Of a stretch of DNA of 64,000 nucleotides, positions 39,060 to 48,531 are shown one piece after another. Within the stretch, counting starts at the first letter, position 1; each line of letters begins with the position of its first letter. Below the pieces are notes generated by a model. It made no database searches, was not told the origin of the DNA, and saw only the letters and a list, made by a program, of their open reading frames with translations. The translations under genes were made by a program, and so were the position numbers. The stretch comes from Carnobacterium sp. 17-4 (GTDB lineage: Bacteria > Bacillota > Bacilli > Lactobacillales > Carnobacteriaceae): the NCBI RefSeq assembly GCF_000195575.1, contig NC_015391.1, positions 798,501 to 862,500 on the forward strand. Reading direction: 5' to 3'.

Positions 39060-39285
39060 AAAAGCACTAGAACACTAAAGTAAGCGAGTTAGAGATAGTG
39101 AAAGCCTAACAGTCCCTTCTAGTTGTCAGATCCTCCATGAGTGTTAATTTGAACTTGAGTAAAATTAACCGGTTAATTGACGTTATACAATTACTTAAGA
39201 GAAGAAAAAAGGCTACAAATTTTTTCTTCTAAATTTGGGTGGTACCACGAAGATTTCGTCCCTCTAGGGATGAAGTCTTTTTTTT
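39060..39285 (+). promoter_or_regulatory. T-box riboswitch controlling ileS
   Basis: The conserved T-box TGGGTGGTACCACG is at 39236-39249, directly followed by a terminator hairpin (stem AGATTTCGTCCCT, 39251-39278) and a T-run to 39285. Upstream, AACACT (39071-39076) pairs with AGTGTT (39140-39145) to close stem I, and a second hairpin (39200-39230, AGAAGAAAAA arms) is stem III. ATC at 39130-39132, on the 3' side of stem I, is the likely isoleucine specifier. Uncharged tRNA(Ile) would pair with both and prevent termination. Confidence 0.93.
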
Positions 39286-39385
39286 ATTGATAAGAATAGT
39301 TGCAATTGACAAATCTCAGTTGTATGATGAGCATGTCGTTTTGGAACTAAAGAGATAAATTATAACAAATGAGGGGTAGATCTTA

Positions 39386-42175
39386 ATGAAAATGAAAGAA
39401 ACATTACAATTAGGAAAAACAAAATTTCCCATGCGTGGAAATTTACCAGTTCGTGAGCTAGAATGGCAAAAAAACTGGGAAGAATTAGATATTTATGGAC
39501 AAAGACAAAAAATCAATGAAGGCAAGCCAACTTTCGTTTTACATGATGGGCCACCGTATGCAAATGGAAACATCCATATTGGACATGCCTTAAATAAAAT
39601 CAGCAAAGATATCATTGTACGTTACAAATCAATGTCTGGATTCAGATCTCCTTACGTGCCAGGTTGGGACACTCATGGTCTGCCAATTGAACAAGCCTTA
39701 ACAAACAAGGGTGTTAAACGTAAAGAAATGAGCCTTGCAGAATTCCGTAAATTATGTGAAGAATATGCTTGGGAACAAGTAAACAAACAAAAAGAAGATT
39801 TTAAACGTTTAGGTGTAGCGGGAGAATGGGATCATCCATACGTAACATTAACGAAAGAATACGAAGAAGCACAAATTCGTGTGTTTGGTAAAATGGCCGA
39901 AAAGGGTTATATCTATAAAGGTTTAAAACCCATTTATTGGTCTCCATCTAGTGAATCTGCACTCGCAGAAGCTGAAATTGAATACAAAGACGTTAAATCA
40001 GCAAGTATTTATGTAGGTTTTAAAGTTGTTGATGGAAAAGGTCTGATTGATGAAGATACTTCTTTTGTTATTTGGACAACGACACCATGGACTATTCCTT
40101 CAAATCTTGCCATTACTGTCCATCCAGAATATGACTATTCTGTTGTAGTTGCAGACGGAAAGAAATATGTTTTAGCTAAAGACTTGATTGATGCTGTCAC
40201 AGAAGAAATTGGTTGGAATCAAGTTGAAACGATTAAAGAATTAAAAGGTAAAGACTTGGAATTCATGACGGCTCAACACCCAATGTATGACCGTACTTCT
40301 CTTTTGATTCTAGGTGACCATGTAACTCTTGAAGCGGGTACCGGACTTGTCCATACAGCTCCAGGTCACGGGGATGATGACTTTATTGTAGGACAAAAAT
40401 ATAAATTAAGTGTTTTATCACCAGTTGATGATAAAGGTTGTTTTACAGATGAAGCACCAGGTTTAGAAGGTATTTTTTATAATGATGGAAATAAAGTCAT
40501 TACTGAGTGGTTAGAAAAAGAAGGAGCACTATTGAAGCTAAACTTCTTTACTCATAGTTACCCACATGACTGGAGAACTAAGAAACCTGTTATTTTCCGT
40601 GCAACACCTCAATGGTTTGCTTCTATTGATCAATTCCGTGGAGACATTCTAGAAGCTGTTGAAGGCGTTGAATGGGTTCAAAAATGGGGTATGCAACGTT
40701 TGTACAATATGGTCCGTGATCGTGGTGATTGGGTTATTTCACGTCAACGTGCTTGGGGAGTTCCTTTACCAATCTTCTATGGTGAAAATGGCGAATCTAT
40801 TATAACACCGGAAACAATTGAACACGTAGCGGCTTTATTTGGAGAGTTTGGTTCAAATATTTGGTTTGAACGCGAAGCTAAGGAGTTATTACCAGAAGGA
40901 TTCACTCATCCCTCAAGTCCAAATAATCAATTTACAAAAGAAACAGACATCATGGATGTATGGTTTGATTCTGGTTCATCTCATGAAGCCGTACTAAGAG
41001 CTAGAGAAAATTTAACTTTCCCAGCTGATATGTATCTTGAAGGTTCAGATCAATACCGTGGTTGGTTTAATTCAAGCATCACGACCAGTGTAGCCATCAA
41101 TGGAGTAGCACCTTATAAAACAGTTCTTTCTCAAGGAATGGTTTTAGATGGGGATGGTCGCAAAATGAGCAAATCTCTTGGTAATACTATTGCACCAAGC
41201 AAAGTTATCAAACAAATGGGAGCTGACATTGTGCGTCTATGGGTTTCAAGTGTAGATACACAAGCAGATGTGCGTGTGAGTGATGAAATTCTAAAACAAG
41301 TTTCTGAAGTTTACCGTAAAATTCGTAATACTATGCGTTTCTTATTAGCTAATACAACTGACTACGATCCTTCAGCAAATAAAGTAGATTTTCATGATTT
41401 AAGATCTGTTGACAAATACCTAATGATTCGTTTGAATCAATTGGTAGAAAAAGCAGAAGGGCATTATGATAGATATGAATTTTCTTCTATCTATCAATTA
41501 ATTAATAACTTCTGTACAGTTGACTTATCTCAATTCTATTTAGATTTCGCTAAAGATGTTGTCTATATTGAAGCTGAGGATGCTTATGAACGTCGTGCTA
41601 TGCAAACAGTGTTCTATGAAGTACTAGTAAAAATTACAAAACTATTAACACCAATTCTTCCACATACTGCTGAAGAAATTTGGTCATTCTTAAGCGAAAC
41701 CGATGAATTCGTTCAATTAACGGATATGCCAGCTATCGATCGCTATGAAAATGAAGCTGAACTATTAGACATGTGGAATGCTTTCATGGATATTCGCGAT
41801 GTGGTTCAAAAAGCTCTTGAAGAAGCACGTAATGAAAAAATCATTGGAAAATCTTTTGAAGCAAAAGTAACTCTTTACCCTACAGAACAAACAAAAGATT
41901 TGTTTGTTTCGTTAAATAGTAATTTAGCACAATTATTAATTGTTTCTAATTTAGAAATAGCAGAATCGATTGAAGATGCACCTAGTAATGCGGTTCATTC
42001 AGAATCTGTAGCCGTTGTAGTAGAACACGCTCATGGAGAAACTTGCGAAAGATGTCGCGCTATCAAAGAAGATGTAGGTTCTAATGAAAATGCACCAACT
42101 CTTTGTGCTCGTTGCGCAGCAATTGTTGAAGAACATTTTCCAGAAGCTTTAGTACCTGAAACTGAAGAAGAATAA
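39386..42175 (+). CDS. ileS: isoleucine--tRNA ligase
   Basis: Class Ia aminoacyl-tRNA synthetase of 929 residues. HIGH motif in HIGHALNK (about residue 66), the editing (CP1) domain with [13 protein letters not shown], the KMSKS motif in RKMSKSLGN (about residue 595), the anticodon-binding domain, and a C-terminal zinc site ([10 protein letters not shown] and [15 protein letters not shown]). This is the bacterial IleS1 type. A T-box leader with an Ile specifier sits upstream; AGGGG precedes the start. Confidence 0.98.
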   Translation: MKMKETLQLGKTKFPMRGNLPVRELEWQKNWEELDIYGQRQKINEGKPTFVLHDGPPYANGNIHIGHALNKISKDIIVRYKSMSGFRSPYVPGWDTHGLPIEQALTNKGVKRKEMSLAEFRKLCEEYAWEQVNKQKEDFKRLGVAGEWDHPYVTLTKEYEEAQIRVFGKMAEKGYIYKGLKPIYWSPSSESALAEAEIEYKDVKSASIYVGFKVVDGKGLIDEDTSFVIWTTTPWTIPSNLAITVHPEYDYSVVVADGKKYVLAKDLIDAVTEEIGWNQVETIKELKGKDLEFMTAQHPMYDRTSLLILGDHVTLEAGTGLVHTAPGHGDDDFIVGQKYKLSVLSPVDDKGCFTDEAPGLEGIFYNDGNKVITEWLEKEGALLKLNFFTHSYPHDWRTKKPVIFRATPQWFASIDQFRGDILEAVEGVEWVQKWGMQRLYNMVRDRGDWVISRQRAWGVPLPIFYGENGESIITPETIEHVAALFGEFGSNIWFEREAKELLPEGFTHPSSPNNQFTKETDIMDVWFDSGSSHEAVLRARENLTFPADMYLEGSDQYRGWFNSSITTSVAINGVAPYKTVLSQGMVLDGDGRKMSKSLGNTIAPSKVIKQMGADIVRLWVSSVDTQADVRVSDEILKQVSEVYRKIRNTMRFLLANTTDYDPSANKVDFHDLRSVDKYLMIRLNQLVEKAEGHYDRYEFSSIYQLINNFCTVDLSQFYLDFAKDVVYIEAEDAYERRAMQTVFYEVLVKITKLLTPILPHTAEEIWSFLSETDEFVQLTDMPAIDRYENEAELLDMWNAFMDIRDVVQKALEEARNEKIIGKSFEAKVTLYPTEQTKDLFVSLNSNLAQLLIVSNLEIAESIEDAPSNAVHSESVAVVVEHAHGETCERCRAIKEDVGSNENAPTLCARCAAIVEEHFPEALVPETEEE

Positions 42176-42185
42176 GCATTCATAT

Positions 42186-42222
42186 AAAGAAGAGGCTGGG
42201 ATTTTTCCCAGCCTCTTCTTTT
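42186..42222 (+). terminator. ileS terminator
   Basis: Perfect stem of about 15 bp (AAGAAGAGGCTGGGA), four-T loop and T-run. Confidence 0.95.
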
Positions 42223-42240
42223 GATACTTCATATTTTTTA

Positions 42241-42268
42241 TTGTAATCTGTAAATGAAATGGTAAAAT
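42241..42268 (+). promoter_or_regulatory. putative dapF promoter
   Basis: TTGTAA (42241-42246), 16 bp, TAAAAT (42263-42268), about 30 nt before the dapF start. Confidence 0.65.
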
Positions 42269-42299
42269 ATGTTAAGGAAAAAGAGGAGGTACATTCATT

Positions 42300-43280
42300 A
42301 TGCAAGTAGACTTAATTAAAGTTCATGGATCAGAAAATGAATTTTTTATTTTAGATGAAACATTGCTCGAAAGAACATTGACACAAGATGAACTTGTATC
42401 TCTGACTCAAATCATTACAGATCGCAATAAAGGTCTTCTAAAGGGCGCTGATGGTGTTCTTTTAATAGGAACAACTAATCACAAAGAAACAGACGGAAGC
42501 ATGAGAGTAATCAATTATGATGGTAGTGAAGCCAGTATGTGTGGCAATGGATTAAGAACGGTTGCGCGTTATCTTTCTGAAAAAAATAAAAAAAATGAGT
42601 TTGTTGTTGAAACAATGCATGCTGATCTTCACGTAAAAAAAGCAGAAGAGTTAGGAAAAGATATTCAAACTTTTCAAGTTGAAATTTCTCCAGTATCTTT
42701 TAATGTAGAAAATTTGCCATTTAATTGGGAATCAGAAAAATTTATTGATCAAGAATTATCAGAATTAGCTACTAATTTGCGTTTTTCTGCAGTTGCAGTG
42801 CCAAATCCTCATTTGATCAGTTTTGTTGATCATGAAACATTATACAGCTCACAATTTGAGGACCTTGCAACCTATTTAAATGGAAAAAACCCTTATTTTC
42901 CTGACGGAGTAAATGTTAGCTTTGTAGAAGTATTGGATAAACAATCACTATTTGTCCGTACTTTTGAAAGAGGAGTAGGCTTTACGAATGCTTGCGGTAC
43001 CGCAATGGCAGCGAGTAGTTTGATGTATGTGTTGTTAAAAAATGGCCAACTTGAAGAAAAAATTCAAGTGACTAATCCTGGGGGAATGGTTCAAACGGTT
43101 GTTCATAAAGATGAAGATGGAACTTACTGGATGGATTTAATTGGAAATGCAACGTATCTAAATAAAGTTTCTATCTCATTAGAAGATATTTTAACTCATA
43201 ATCTAGGTAATCATACACAAGTAGCTCTTGATGAAAATGAAAATTACCATAATTTTTTAAAGCAAATTACAATTGATTAA
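42300..43280 (+). CDS. dapF: diaminopimelate epimerase
   Basis: Cofactor-free epimerase converting L,L- to meso-diaminopimelate, the direct precursor of lysine and of the DAP used by MurE. The 326 residues carry both catalytic cysteines: one in YDGSEASMCGNGLRT (about residue 80) and one in GFTNACGTAMAAS (about residue 235). It is somewhat longer than the typical 275-residue enzyme, as in other Lactobacillales. AGGAGGT lies 10 nt before the start. It stands alone with its own promoter. Confidence 0.95.
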   Translation: MQVDLIKVHGSENEFFILDETLLERTLTQDELVSLTQIITDRNKGLLKGADGVLLIGTTNHKETDGSMRVINYDGSEASMCGNGLRTVARYLSEKNKKNEFVVETMHADLHVKKAEELGKDIQTFQVEISPVSFNVENLPFNWESEKFIDQELSELATNLRFSAVAVPNPHLISFVDHETLYSSQFEDLATYLNGKNPYFPDGVNVSFVEVLDKQSLFVRTFERGVGFTNACGTAMAASSLMYVLLKNGQLEEKIQVTNPGGMVQTVVHKDEDGTYWMDLIGNATYLNKVSISLEDILTHNLGNHTQVALDENENYHNFLKQITID

Positions 43281-43325
43281 AAAGACATCAAGATGAAAAT
43301 GTTGCTGTTAAAGCAAAGTAAACCC

Positions 43326-43354
43326 TTGCAAAAATAAAAAACCCGAGTTATAAT
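43326..43354 (+). promoter_or_regulatory. cold-shock gene promoter
   Basis: TTGCAA (43326-43331), 17 bp, TATAAT (43349-43354). The transcript would have an untranslated leader of about 80 nt, T/A-rich, as is usual for cold-shock genes. Confidence 0.85.
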
Positions 43355-43443
43355 GATTTTGTAATCGATTTTATTTTTTTGAAAGATAATAAGTCACAAA
43401 AGAAAATCAATTGCAAAATGACTAATCGGAGGTACAGTGAATT

Positions 43444-43644
43444 ATGGAAAAAGGAACAGTAAAATGGTTTAATGCAGAAAAAGGTTTTGGTTTTATTGAG
43501 GTTGAAGGCGGAGAAGACGTATTTGTACACTTTAGTGCAATTACAGGTGATGGCTTCAAATCATTAGAAGAAGGACAAGCAGTTGAATTTGAGATCGTTG
43601 AAGGAAACCGTGGAGCACAAGCTGCAAACGTTGTAAAACTTTAA
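43444..43644 (+). CDS. cold shock protein (CspA/CspB family)
   Basis: A 66-residue single-stranded nucleic acid-binding OB-fold protein, an RNA chaperone. RNP1 is KGFGFIEV and RNP2 is VFVHFS; the N-terminus [17 protein letters not shown] is canonical. GGAGG precedes the start. Own promoter, long leader and own terminator. Which Csp paralogue it is cannot be told. Confidence 0.97.
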   Translation: MEKGTVKWFNAEKGFGFIEVEGGEDVFVHFSAITGDGFKSLEEGQAVEFEIVEGNRGAQAANVVKL

Positions 43645-43662
43645 TTTTAATTCAATTAATCG

Positions 43663-43702
43663 AAGTACCAACAGATTTTTTAATCTGTTGGTACTTTTTT
43701 TT
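43663..43702 (+). terminator. csp terminator
   Basis: 15-bp stem (AAGTACCAACAGATT) with a short T-rich loop and a run of eight T. Confidence 0.94.
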
Positions 43703-43731
43703 GTAGAAAGATATTAAACTAGACTTTTCAA

Positions 43732-43785
43732 TTGACTTTAAGTTAGTAATAAGATAATATAGTTAGCGTGCTAACTATATTATCT
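43732..43785 (+). promoter_or_regulatory. marR-ABC operon promoter with 34-bp palindromic operator
   Basis: -35 TTGACT (43732-43737), 17 bp, -10 TAATAT (43755-43760). A perfect inverted repeat with 16-bp arms (AGATAATATAGTTAGC) and a 2-nt spacer covers 43752-43785, i.e. the -10 and the start site. This is the expected geometry for autorepression by the MarR-type regulator encoded just downstream. Confidence 0.88.
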
Positions 43786-43813
43786 ATAAATTTTAAGCAA
43801 GTTATCCAAAAGA

Positions 43814-44290
43814 GTGAGGTGGAAAAAAATTTTTTTTGATGAGGAAAATAATGAAAAAGCAATTGGAATGGAATTACGTAAACTAGTAAATTTCATACAC
43901 AGAAATGTTGAATCTTTTAAAATAGAAGACGATAAAAATCATATTACTAAGATGCATGGAATGATTATTGGTTTTTTAAATAATTCTAAAAGTGAAGATG
44001 TATTTCAAAAGGACATTGAAAAAAAGTTTTCAATGCGTCGTTCTACTACTTCAAAAATGTTGAAGAGTATGGAAGATAAAGGATTAATTAAGCGGATTTC
44101 CATTGAGAAAGATGCACGAGTGAAAAAATTACAATTATCAGAAAAAGGTCAGAGTTTGGTTGAAGAAGTAACAAGAGAATACCAAAGAATTGAAAATTTA
44201 TTAATCGAAGGATTAACTGAGGAAGAGCTTGAACAGTTTTTCAAAACAATTCATAAGATGCAACAAAATATGTTGAAAGATATAGAGTAA
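43814..44290 (+). CDS. MarR family transcriptional regulator
   Basis: Winged-helix regulator of up to 158 residues. The DNA-binding region is visible: DIEKKFSMRRSTTSKMLKSMEDKGLIKR and the wing ISIEKDARVKKLQLSEKG, followed by the C-terminal dimerisation helices. The start is uncertain. The open frame begins at GTG 43814, which has no proper ribosome site. A good Shine-Dalgarno GAGGTGG (43816-43822) instead points to the in-frame ATT at 43829, while the first in-frame ATG (43868) lacks one. It is followed 31 nt later by two ABC exporter genes and preceded by a palindromic operator, so it most likely represses that operon and responds to a toxic ligand. Confidence 0.88.
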   Translation: MRWKKIFFDEENNEKAIGMELRKLVNFIHRNVESFKIEDDKNHITKMHGMIIGFLNNSKSEDVFQKDIEKKFSMRRSTTSKMLKSMEDKGLIKRISIEKDARVKKLQLSEKGQSLVEEVTREYQRIENLLIEGLTEEELEQFFKTIHKMQQNMLKDIE

Positions 44291-44321
44291 GACTCAGTTA
44301 AAGAAACGAAGGAGAACGGCT

Positions 44322-46100
44322 ATGCTAAAAATACTAAAATATTTAAAACGAAAAGAATGGATAATGATTTTATTTAGCGTTATCTTTATAGTTATTCAAG
44401 TCTATTTGGATTTAGAATTACCAGAATATATGTCTAAAATTACTCAACTTATTCAAATTCCAGGTTCAAAAATGCAAGACATATTTGAAAATGGTGGCTA
44501 TATGATGCTATGTGCTCTAGGTAGCTTAGTAGCATCTTTTGTAACAGTGTTCTTTGTTTCAAAAGTAGCAGCTGGTCTTTCACGTACGATAAGATCAGAA
44601 GTATTTACAAAAGTTGAAGGATTTTCAATGGAAGAAATGAATCATTTTTCTACTGCAAGTTTGATTACCCGTTCTTCAAATGATGTAACGCAAATTCAAA
44701 TGGCAATGTCACTTGGTATGCAAGTGTTAATTAAAGCTCCTATTATGTCTATATGGGCCATTTCAAAAATAGTTGATAAATCTTGGGAGTGGACACTTTC
44801 AACAGCGGGTGCTGTAGTTGTATTGCTCCTTATCATAAGTGTTGTAGTAATATTCGCTTTACCGAAGTTTAAAGTGATCCAAAAATTAACAGATAACCTT
44901 AACCGAGTTACACGTGAAAATCTAACTGGGTTACGCGTTATTCGTGCATACAATGCAGAAAATTTTGAAGAAGAAAAATTTGAAACAGCAAATCACAAAC
45001 TAATGAATACAAACTTATTTATCAATAGAATCATGGCGATTATGGGACCTGGGATGACATTGATTATGAGTGGATTAAGTTTATCTATTTACTGGATCGG
45101 TGCTTACTTAATCAATGATGTTCAACTCGTTAGTCAAGCAAGTGTTTTAGGCCGTGTTGATATATTCAGTGATATGGTTGTGTTTTCTTCTTATGCTATT
45201 CAAGTTGTCATTTCATTTATGATGTTAACAATTGTATTTATTATCGTTCCTCGTGCTGCAGTATCAGCTGGACGTATTTTAGAAGTTTTAAATACAAAAG
45301 AAACCATTAAGGATGGAACATTGACACAGTCTGCTCAAGATCAAAAAGGTACGGTAGTATTTGATAATGTATCTTTTCAGTATCCAGATGCTTCTGAAGC
45401 TATATTGGAAAATATCTCCTTTACGGCAAACAAAGGTGAAACAGTTGCCTTTATTGGTTCTACCGGTAGTGGGAAAAGTACGTTAGTTAATTTGATCCCT
45501 CGTTTCTTTGATGTAACAGGAGGCCAAATTAAAATTAACGGCCATGATATCAAAGAGTATACACAAAAATATCTGCATTCTCTAGTTGGATTTGTTCCAC
45601 AAAAAGCGTTCTTATTTAGTGGTACGGTTCGTTCAAATGTGAGTTACGGAGATGCTGGTCAAGAAGTAACTGAAGCCGACATGAAAAAAGCTATTGAAAT
45701 AGCTCAAAGTAGTGACTTTGTTGAGAAAATGGAAGATGGATATGATGCCTCAATCGCTCAATCAGGAAGCAACGTATCAGGAGGTCAACGTCAGCGTTTA
45801 GCGATTTCACGTGCGATCTCACGGAAACCAGAGATTTTGGTTTTTGATGACTCATTTTCAGCTTTAGACTACAAAACAGATCGTGTATTACGTGCAGCGT
45901 TAAACAAAGAATTAAAAGATACAACAAAATTAATTGTTGCTCAACGTATAGGTACCATTCGTGATGCAGACAAAATTATTGTTTTAGATGAAGGAAAAAT
46001 TGTTGGAATTGGTACACATCAAGAATTGATGCAAACGTGTGAAGTCTATCAAGACATCGCTTATTCTCAACTTTCTAAGGAGGAATTAGCAGATGAGTAA
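44322..46100 (+). CDS. heterodimeric ABC exporter, subunit with degenerate nucleotide site
   Basis: Half-transporter of 592 residues: six membrane segments (residues about 15-310) followed by a nucleotide-binding domain with Walker A GSTGSGKST, signature VSGGQRQRLAISRA and Walker B ILVFDDSFSALD. The residue after the Walker B aspartate is Asp, not the catalytic Glu, the mark of the degenerate site in heterodimeric exporters such as LmrC, BmrC or TM287. AAGGAG precedes the start. It overlaps the partner gene by eight bases. Likely substrate is a drug, lipid or peptide; it is not determinable here. Confidence 0.93.
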   Translation: MLKILKYLKRKEWIMILFSVIFIVIQVYLDLELPEYMSKITQLIQIPGSKMQDIFENGGYMMLCALGSLVASFVTVFFVSKVAAGLSRTIRSEVFTKVEGFSMEEMNHFSTASLITRSSNDVTQIQMAMSLGMQVLIKAPIMSIWAISKIVDKSWEWTLSTAGAVVVLLLIISVVVIFALPKFKVIQKLTDNLNRVTRENLTGLRVIRAYNAENFEEEKFETANHKLMNTNLFINRIMAIMGPGMTLIMSGLSLSIYWIGAYLINDVQLVSQASVLGRVDIFSDMVVFSSYAIQVVISFMMLTIVFIIVPRAAVSAGRILEVLNTKETIKDGTLTQSAQDQKGTVVFDNVSFQYPDASEAILENISFTANKGETVAFIGSTGSGKSTLVNLIPRFFDVTGGQIKINGHDIKEYTQKYLHSLVGFVPQKAFLFSGTVRSNVSYGDAGQEVTEADMKKAIEIAQSSDFVEKMEDGYDASIAQSGSNVSGGQRQRLAISRAISRKPEILVFDDSFSALDYKTDRVLRAALNKELKDTTKLIVAQRIGTIRDADKIIVLDEGKIVGIGTHQELMQTCEVYQDIAYSQLSKEELADE

Positions 46101-47895
46101 ACAAAAAAATGGACCAATGAGTGGGCCAATGGTAGGTAAGAAACCTGATAATTTTAAAGAGTCTATTGGTAAGTTAGCAAAATATTGTAAACCTTATATG
46201 ATGTACATTATAGTAGCATTTGTATTTGCTATTTTCGGTACAGTATTTAATTTAATAGGTCCTGATCGTCTTAGTGAAATTACAGATATTATCACTGCAG
46301 GTATTACAGGTGCTATAGATTTAGAAAAAATAAAAAGTATTGGATTATTTTTAGTTACGTTGTATATTCTTGGTGCAATTTTATCTTATTTCCAAGGATT
46401 TATTATGGCTACTGTAACTCAAACCGTTACAAAAAAATTGCGTACAGATATTTCAACAAAAATTAATCGTTTACCATTACGTTATTTTGATAGCAACAAC
46501 CATGGAGACATTTTGAGCCGTGTAACAAATGATGTTGATACAATTGGTCAAACTTTAAACCAAAGTTTAGGTCAGTTGGTAACCTCTATTAGTTTATTTA
46601 TCGGTTCATTGATTATGATGTTTTATACAAATGTTCCGATGGCTTTCTCTGCCATCCTATCAACCGTTATCGGTTTTGGTTTAATGATCACAATTATTAA
46701 AAGGTCACAAAAATATTTCAGTCAACAACAGAAAAGTTTAGGTGAATTAAACGGTCATGTTGAAGAAATATATACAGGTCACAATATTGTAAAAGCATTT
46801 AATGGTGAAGAGTCAGCGATTGAAGAATTTAATCAAATCAATGATACATTATTTGATAGTGCTTGGAAGTCTCAATACATTTCAGGTCTAATGATGCCGT
46901 TAATGAACTTTATTGGGAACTTTGGATATGTAGTGGTCTGTGTAGTCGGAGCTTATTTAGCGTTTAATGATCAAATCACTTTTGGTGTGATTGTTGCCTT
47001 TATGATGTATATTCGTTTCTTTACGCAACCTCTTTCACAGATTGCACAAGCTTTTACTAGTTTGCAATCAGCAGCTGCAGCTAGTGAACGTGTCTTTAAT
47101 TTCTTAGAAGAAGAAGAGTTAGAAGTCGAAACTGGAAAACCAACTTCATTAGGTACTGTTAAAGGAAATGTTACATTCGACCATGTGAAATTTGGGTACA
47201 ATCCTGATAGACTAATCATTAATGATTTCTCTCTAGAGGCTAAAGCTGGACAAAAAATTGCAATCGTAGGTCCAACGGGGGCAGGTAAGACGACATTAGT
47301 AAACTTGTTAATGCGCTTCTATGAAGTGAATAGTGGAGAAATCTACATTGATGGAACACCGATTTCCAGTGTTACTAGAGGAGCGTTACACGAACAATTC
47401 TGTATGGTATTACAAGATACTTGGTTATTTGAAGGAACGGTTAGAGAAAATATTGTCTACAGTAAAAAAGGTGTAAAAGATGAAGAAGTAGTCAATGCTT
47501 GTAAGGCAGTTGGAGTACATCATTTCATTCAGACATTGCCACACGGCTACGATACGATTTTAGATGATACAACAAGTTTATCTGCTGGACAAAAACAATT
47601 AATGACGATTGCTCGTGCAATGGTCGCAGATGCACCATTATTGATTTTGGATGAAGCAACAAGTTCTGTTGATACACGTACTGAACTGATCATTCAAAAA
47701 GCAATGGATAGCTTAATGCATGGAAGAACTTCTTTCGTTATTGCACATCGTCTATCAACTATTAAAAATGCAGATTTGATTATTGTGATGAAAGATGGAG
47801 ATGTAGTAGAAAGTGGAAACCATGATGTTTTATTGCAGCAAAATGGATTTTATGCAGATCTTTACAATAGTCAATTTGATCAAGAAGAAGAGTAA
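46093..47895 (+). CDS. heterodimeric ABC exporter, subunit with catalytic Walker B
   Basis: Half-transporter of 600 residues: a short Pro/Gly-rich N-terminus, six membrane segments, then Walker A GPTGAGKTT, Walker B LLILDEATSSVD with the catalytic Glu, H-loop AHRLST, and a variant signature LSAGQKQLMTIARAM (SAGQ in place of SGGQ). The variant signature pairs with the partner's degenerate Walker B, so the two subunits complement each other, as in LmrCD/BmrCD-type multidrug exporters. AAGGAGG precedes the start within the end of the partner. A terminator follows. Confidence 0.93.
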   Translation: MSKQKNGPMSGPMVGKKPDNFKESIGKLAKYCKPYMMYIIVAFVFAIFGTVFNLIGPDRLSEITDIITAGITGAIDLEKIKSIGLFLVTLYILGAILSYFQGFIMATVTQTVTKKLRTDISTKINRLPLRYFDSNNHGDILSRVTNDVDTIGQTLNQSLGQLVTSISLFIGSLIMMFYTNVPMAFSAILSTVIGFGLMITIIKRSQKYFSQQQKSLGELNGHVEEIYTGHNIVKAFNGEESAIEEFNQINDTLFDSAWKSQYISGLMMPLMNFIGNFGYVVVCVVGAYLAFNDQITFGVIVAFMMYIRFFTQPLSQIAQAFTSLQSAAAASERVFNFLEEEELEVETGKPTSLGTVKGNVTFDHVKFGYNPDRLIINDFSLEAKAGQKIAIVGPTGAGKTTLVNLLMRFYEVNSGEIYIDGTPISSVTRGALHEQFCMVLQDTWLFEGTVRENIVYSKKGVKDEEVVNACKAVGVHHFIQTLPHGYDTILDDTTSLSAGQKQLMTIARAMVADAPLLILDEATSSVDTRTELIIQKAMDSLMHGRTSFVIAHRLSTIKNADLIIVMKDGDVVESGNHDVLLQQNGFYADLYNSQFDQEEE

Positions 47896-47929
47896 ACAGA
47901 TAAGTCTAAAAAAATAGCTATACCCACAG

Positions 47930-47964
47930 GGTGTGAATGAAGAAATTCATTCATACCTTTTTTT
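47930..47964 (+). terminator. terminator of the marR-ABC operon
   Basis: 12-bp stem (GGTGTGAATGAA, one G-U), GAAA tetraloop, seven T. Between here and 48120 (about 155 nt) I see no gene. Confidence 0.9.
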
Positions 47965-48123
47965 ATGTTTAACAAAAATAAAATCAGGAGTCTATCTATC
48001 AAATTTAGCGTGATTTAAGGTCTTTAAATGCATATCAGTACTTAGTTGCCCTTTTTCTATAGAGCTCCTTAAAACGGAGTTATTCCACGTTAATTGAGTC
48101 TGTTATCTTCGAATACTGAACAA

Positions 48124-48166
48124 AAAAAAGCAGTCCAAGAAATTGCTTTCTTGAACTGCTTTTTAT
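48124..48166. terminator. hairpin terminator 3' of glsB-like gene
   Basis: Stem AAAGCAGT / ACTGCTTT and CAAGAAA / TTTCTTG with one mismatch; A-run on one side and T-run on the other, so it can end the - strand gene and also work on the + strand. Confidence 0.88.
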
Positions 48167-48175
48167 TTGATTTTC

Positions 48176-48427
48176 TTAACCTTTGCGTCTTCCAACAATA
48201 AGTGAGAAGATAAAAATTAAAATAATAGCTCCGATTAATGCTGGAATAATCGCGAAACCGCCAATGACAGGTCCGAAGTTGCTTAATAATGAACTACCGA
48301 TCCATGATCCGATAAAACCAACAATGATGTTTCCAATAATACCGCCTGGTACATCTTTACCAACTATCATACCCGCGATAGCTCCTAAAATTCCACCTAC
48401 AATTAATGACCAAATAAATCCCATCAT
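48176..48427 (-). CDS. GlsB/YeaQ/YmgE family stress-response membrane protein
   Basis: An 83-residue glycine-rich membrane protein (transglycosylase-associated protein family) with three hydrophobic segments, containing GFIWSLIVGGILGAIAGMIVG, GGIIGNIIVGFIGSWIGSSL and a last segment before the basic end VGRRKG. Members are linked to general and bile/acid stress in Gram-positive bacteria; the molecular role is unknown. AAGGAGG lies 8 nt before the ATG at 48427; a second ATG follows directly. Single gene with its own terminator. Confidence 0.92.
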   Translation of the reverse strand: MMGFIWSLIVGGILGAIAGMIVGKDVPGGIIGNIIVGFIGSWIGSSLLSNFGPVIGGFAIIPALIGAIILIFIFSLIVGRRKG

Positions 48428-48531
48428 GTTCTTTTCCTCCTTCAAAAAATGTTATTCTTTATTACTCTTATAAGTATAGTCACACTTTGGTCACATATCA
48501 AATGATATGCTCTTCGTAGTATTTGATATAC

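Noticed and set aside
47965-48120. Possible small gene or remnant between the ABC operon terminator and the next hairpin
   Set aside because: No open frame with a ribosome site on either strand; only a weak CTCC/GGAG dyad.
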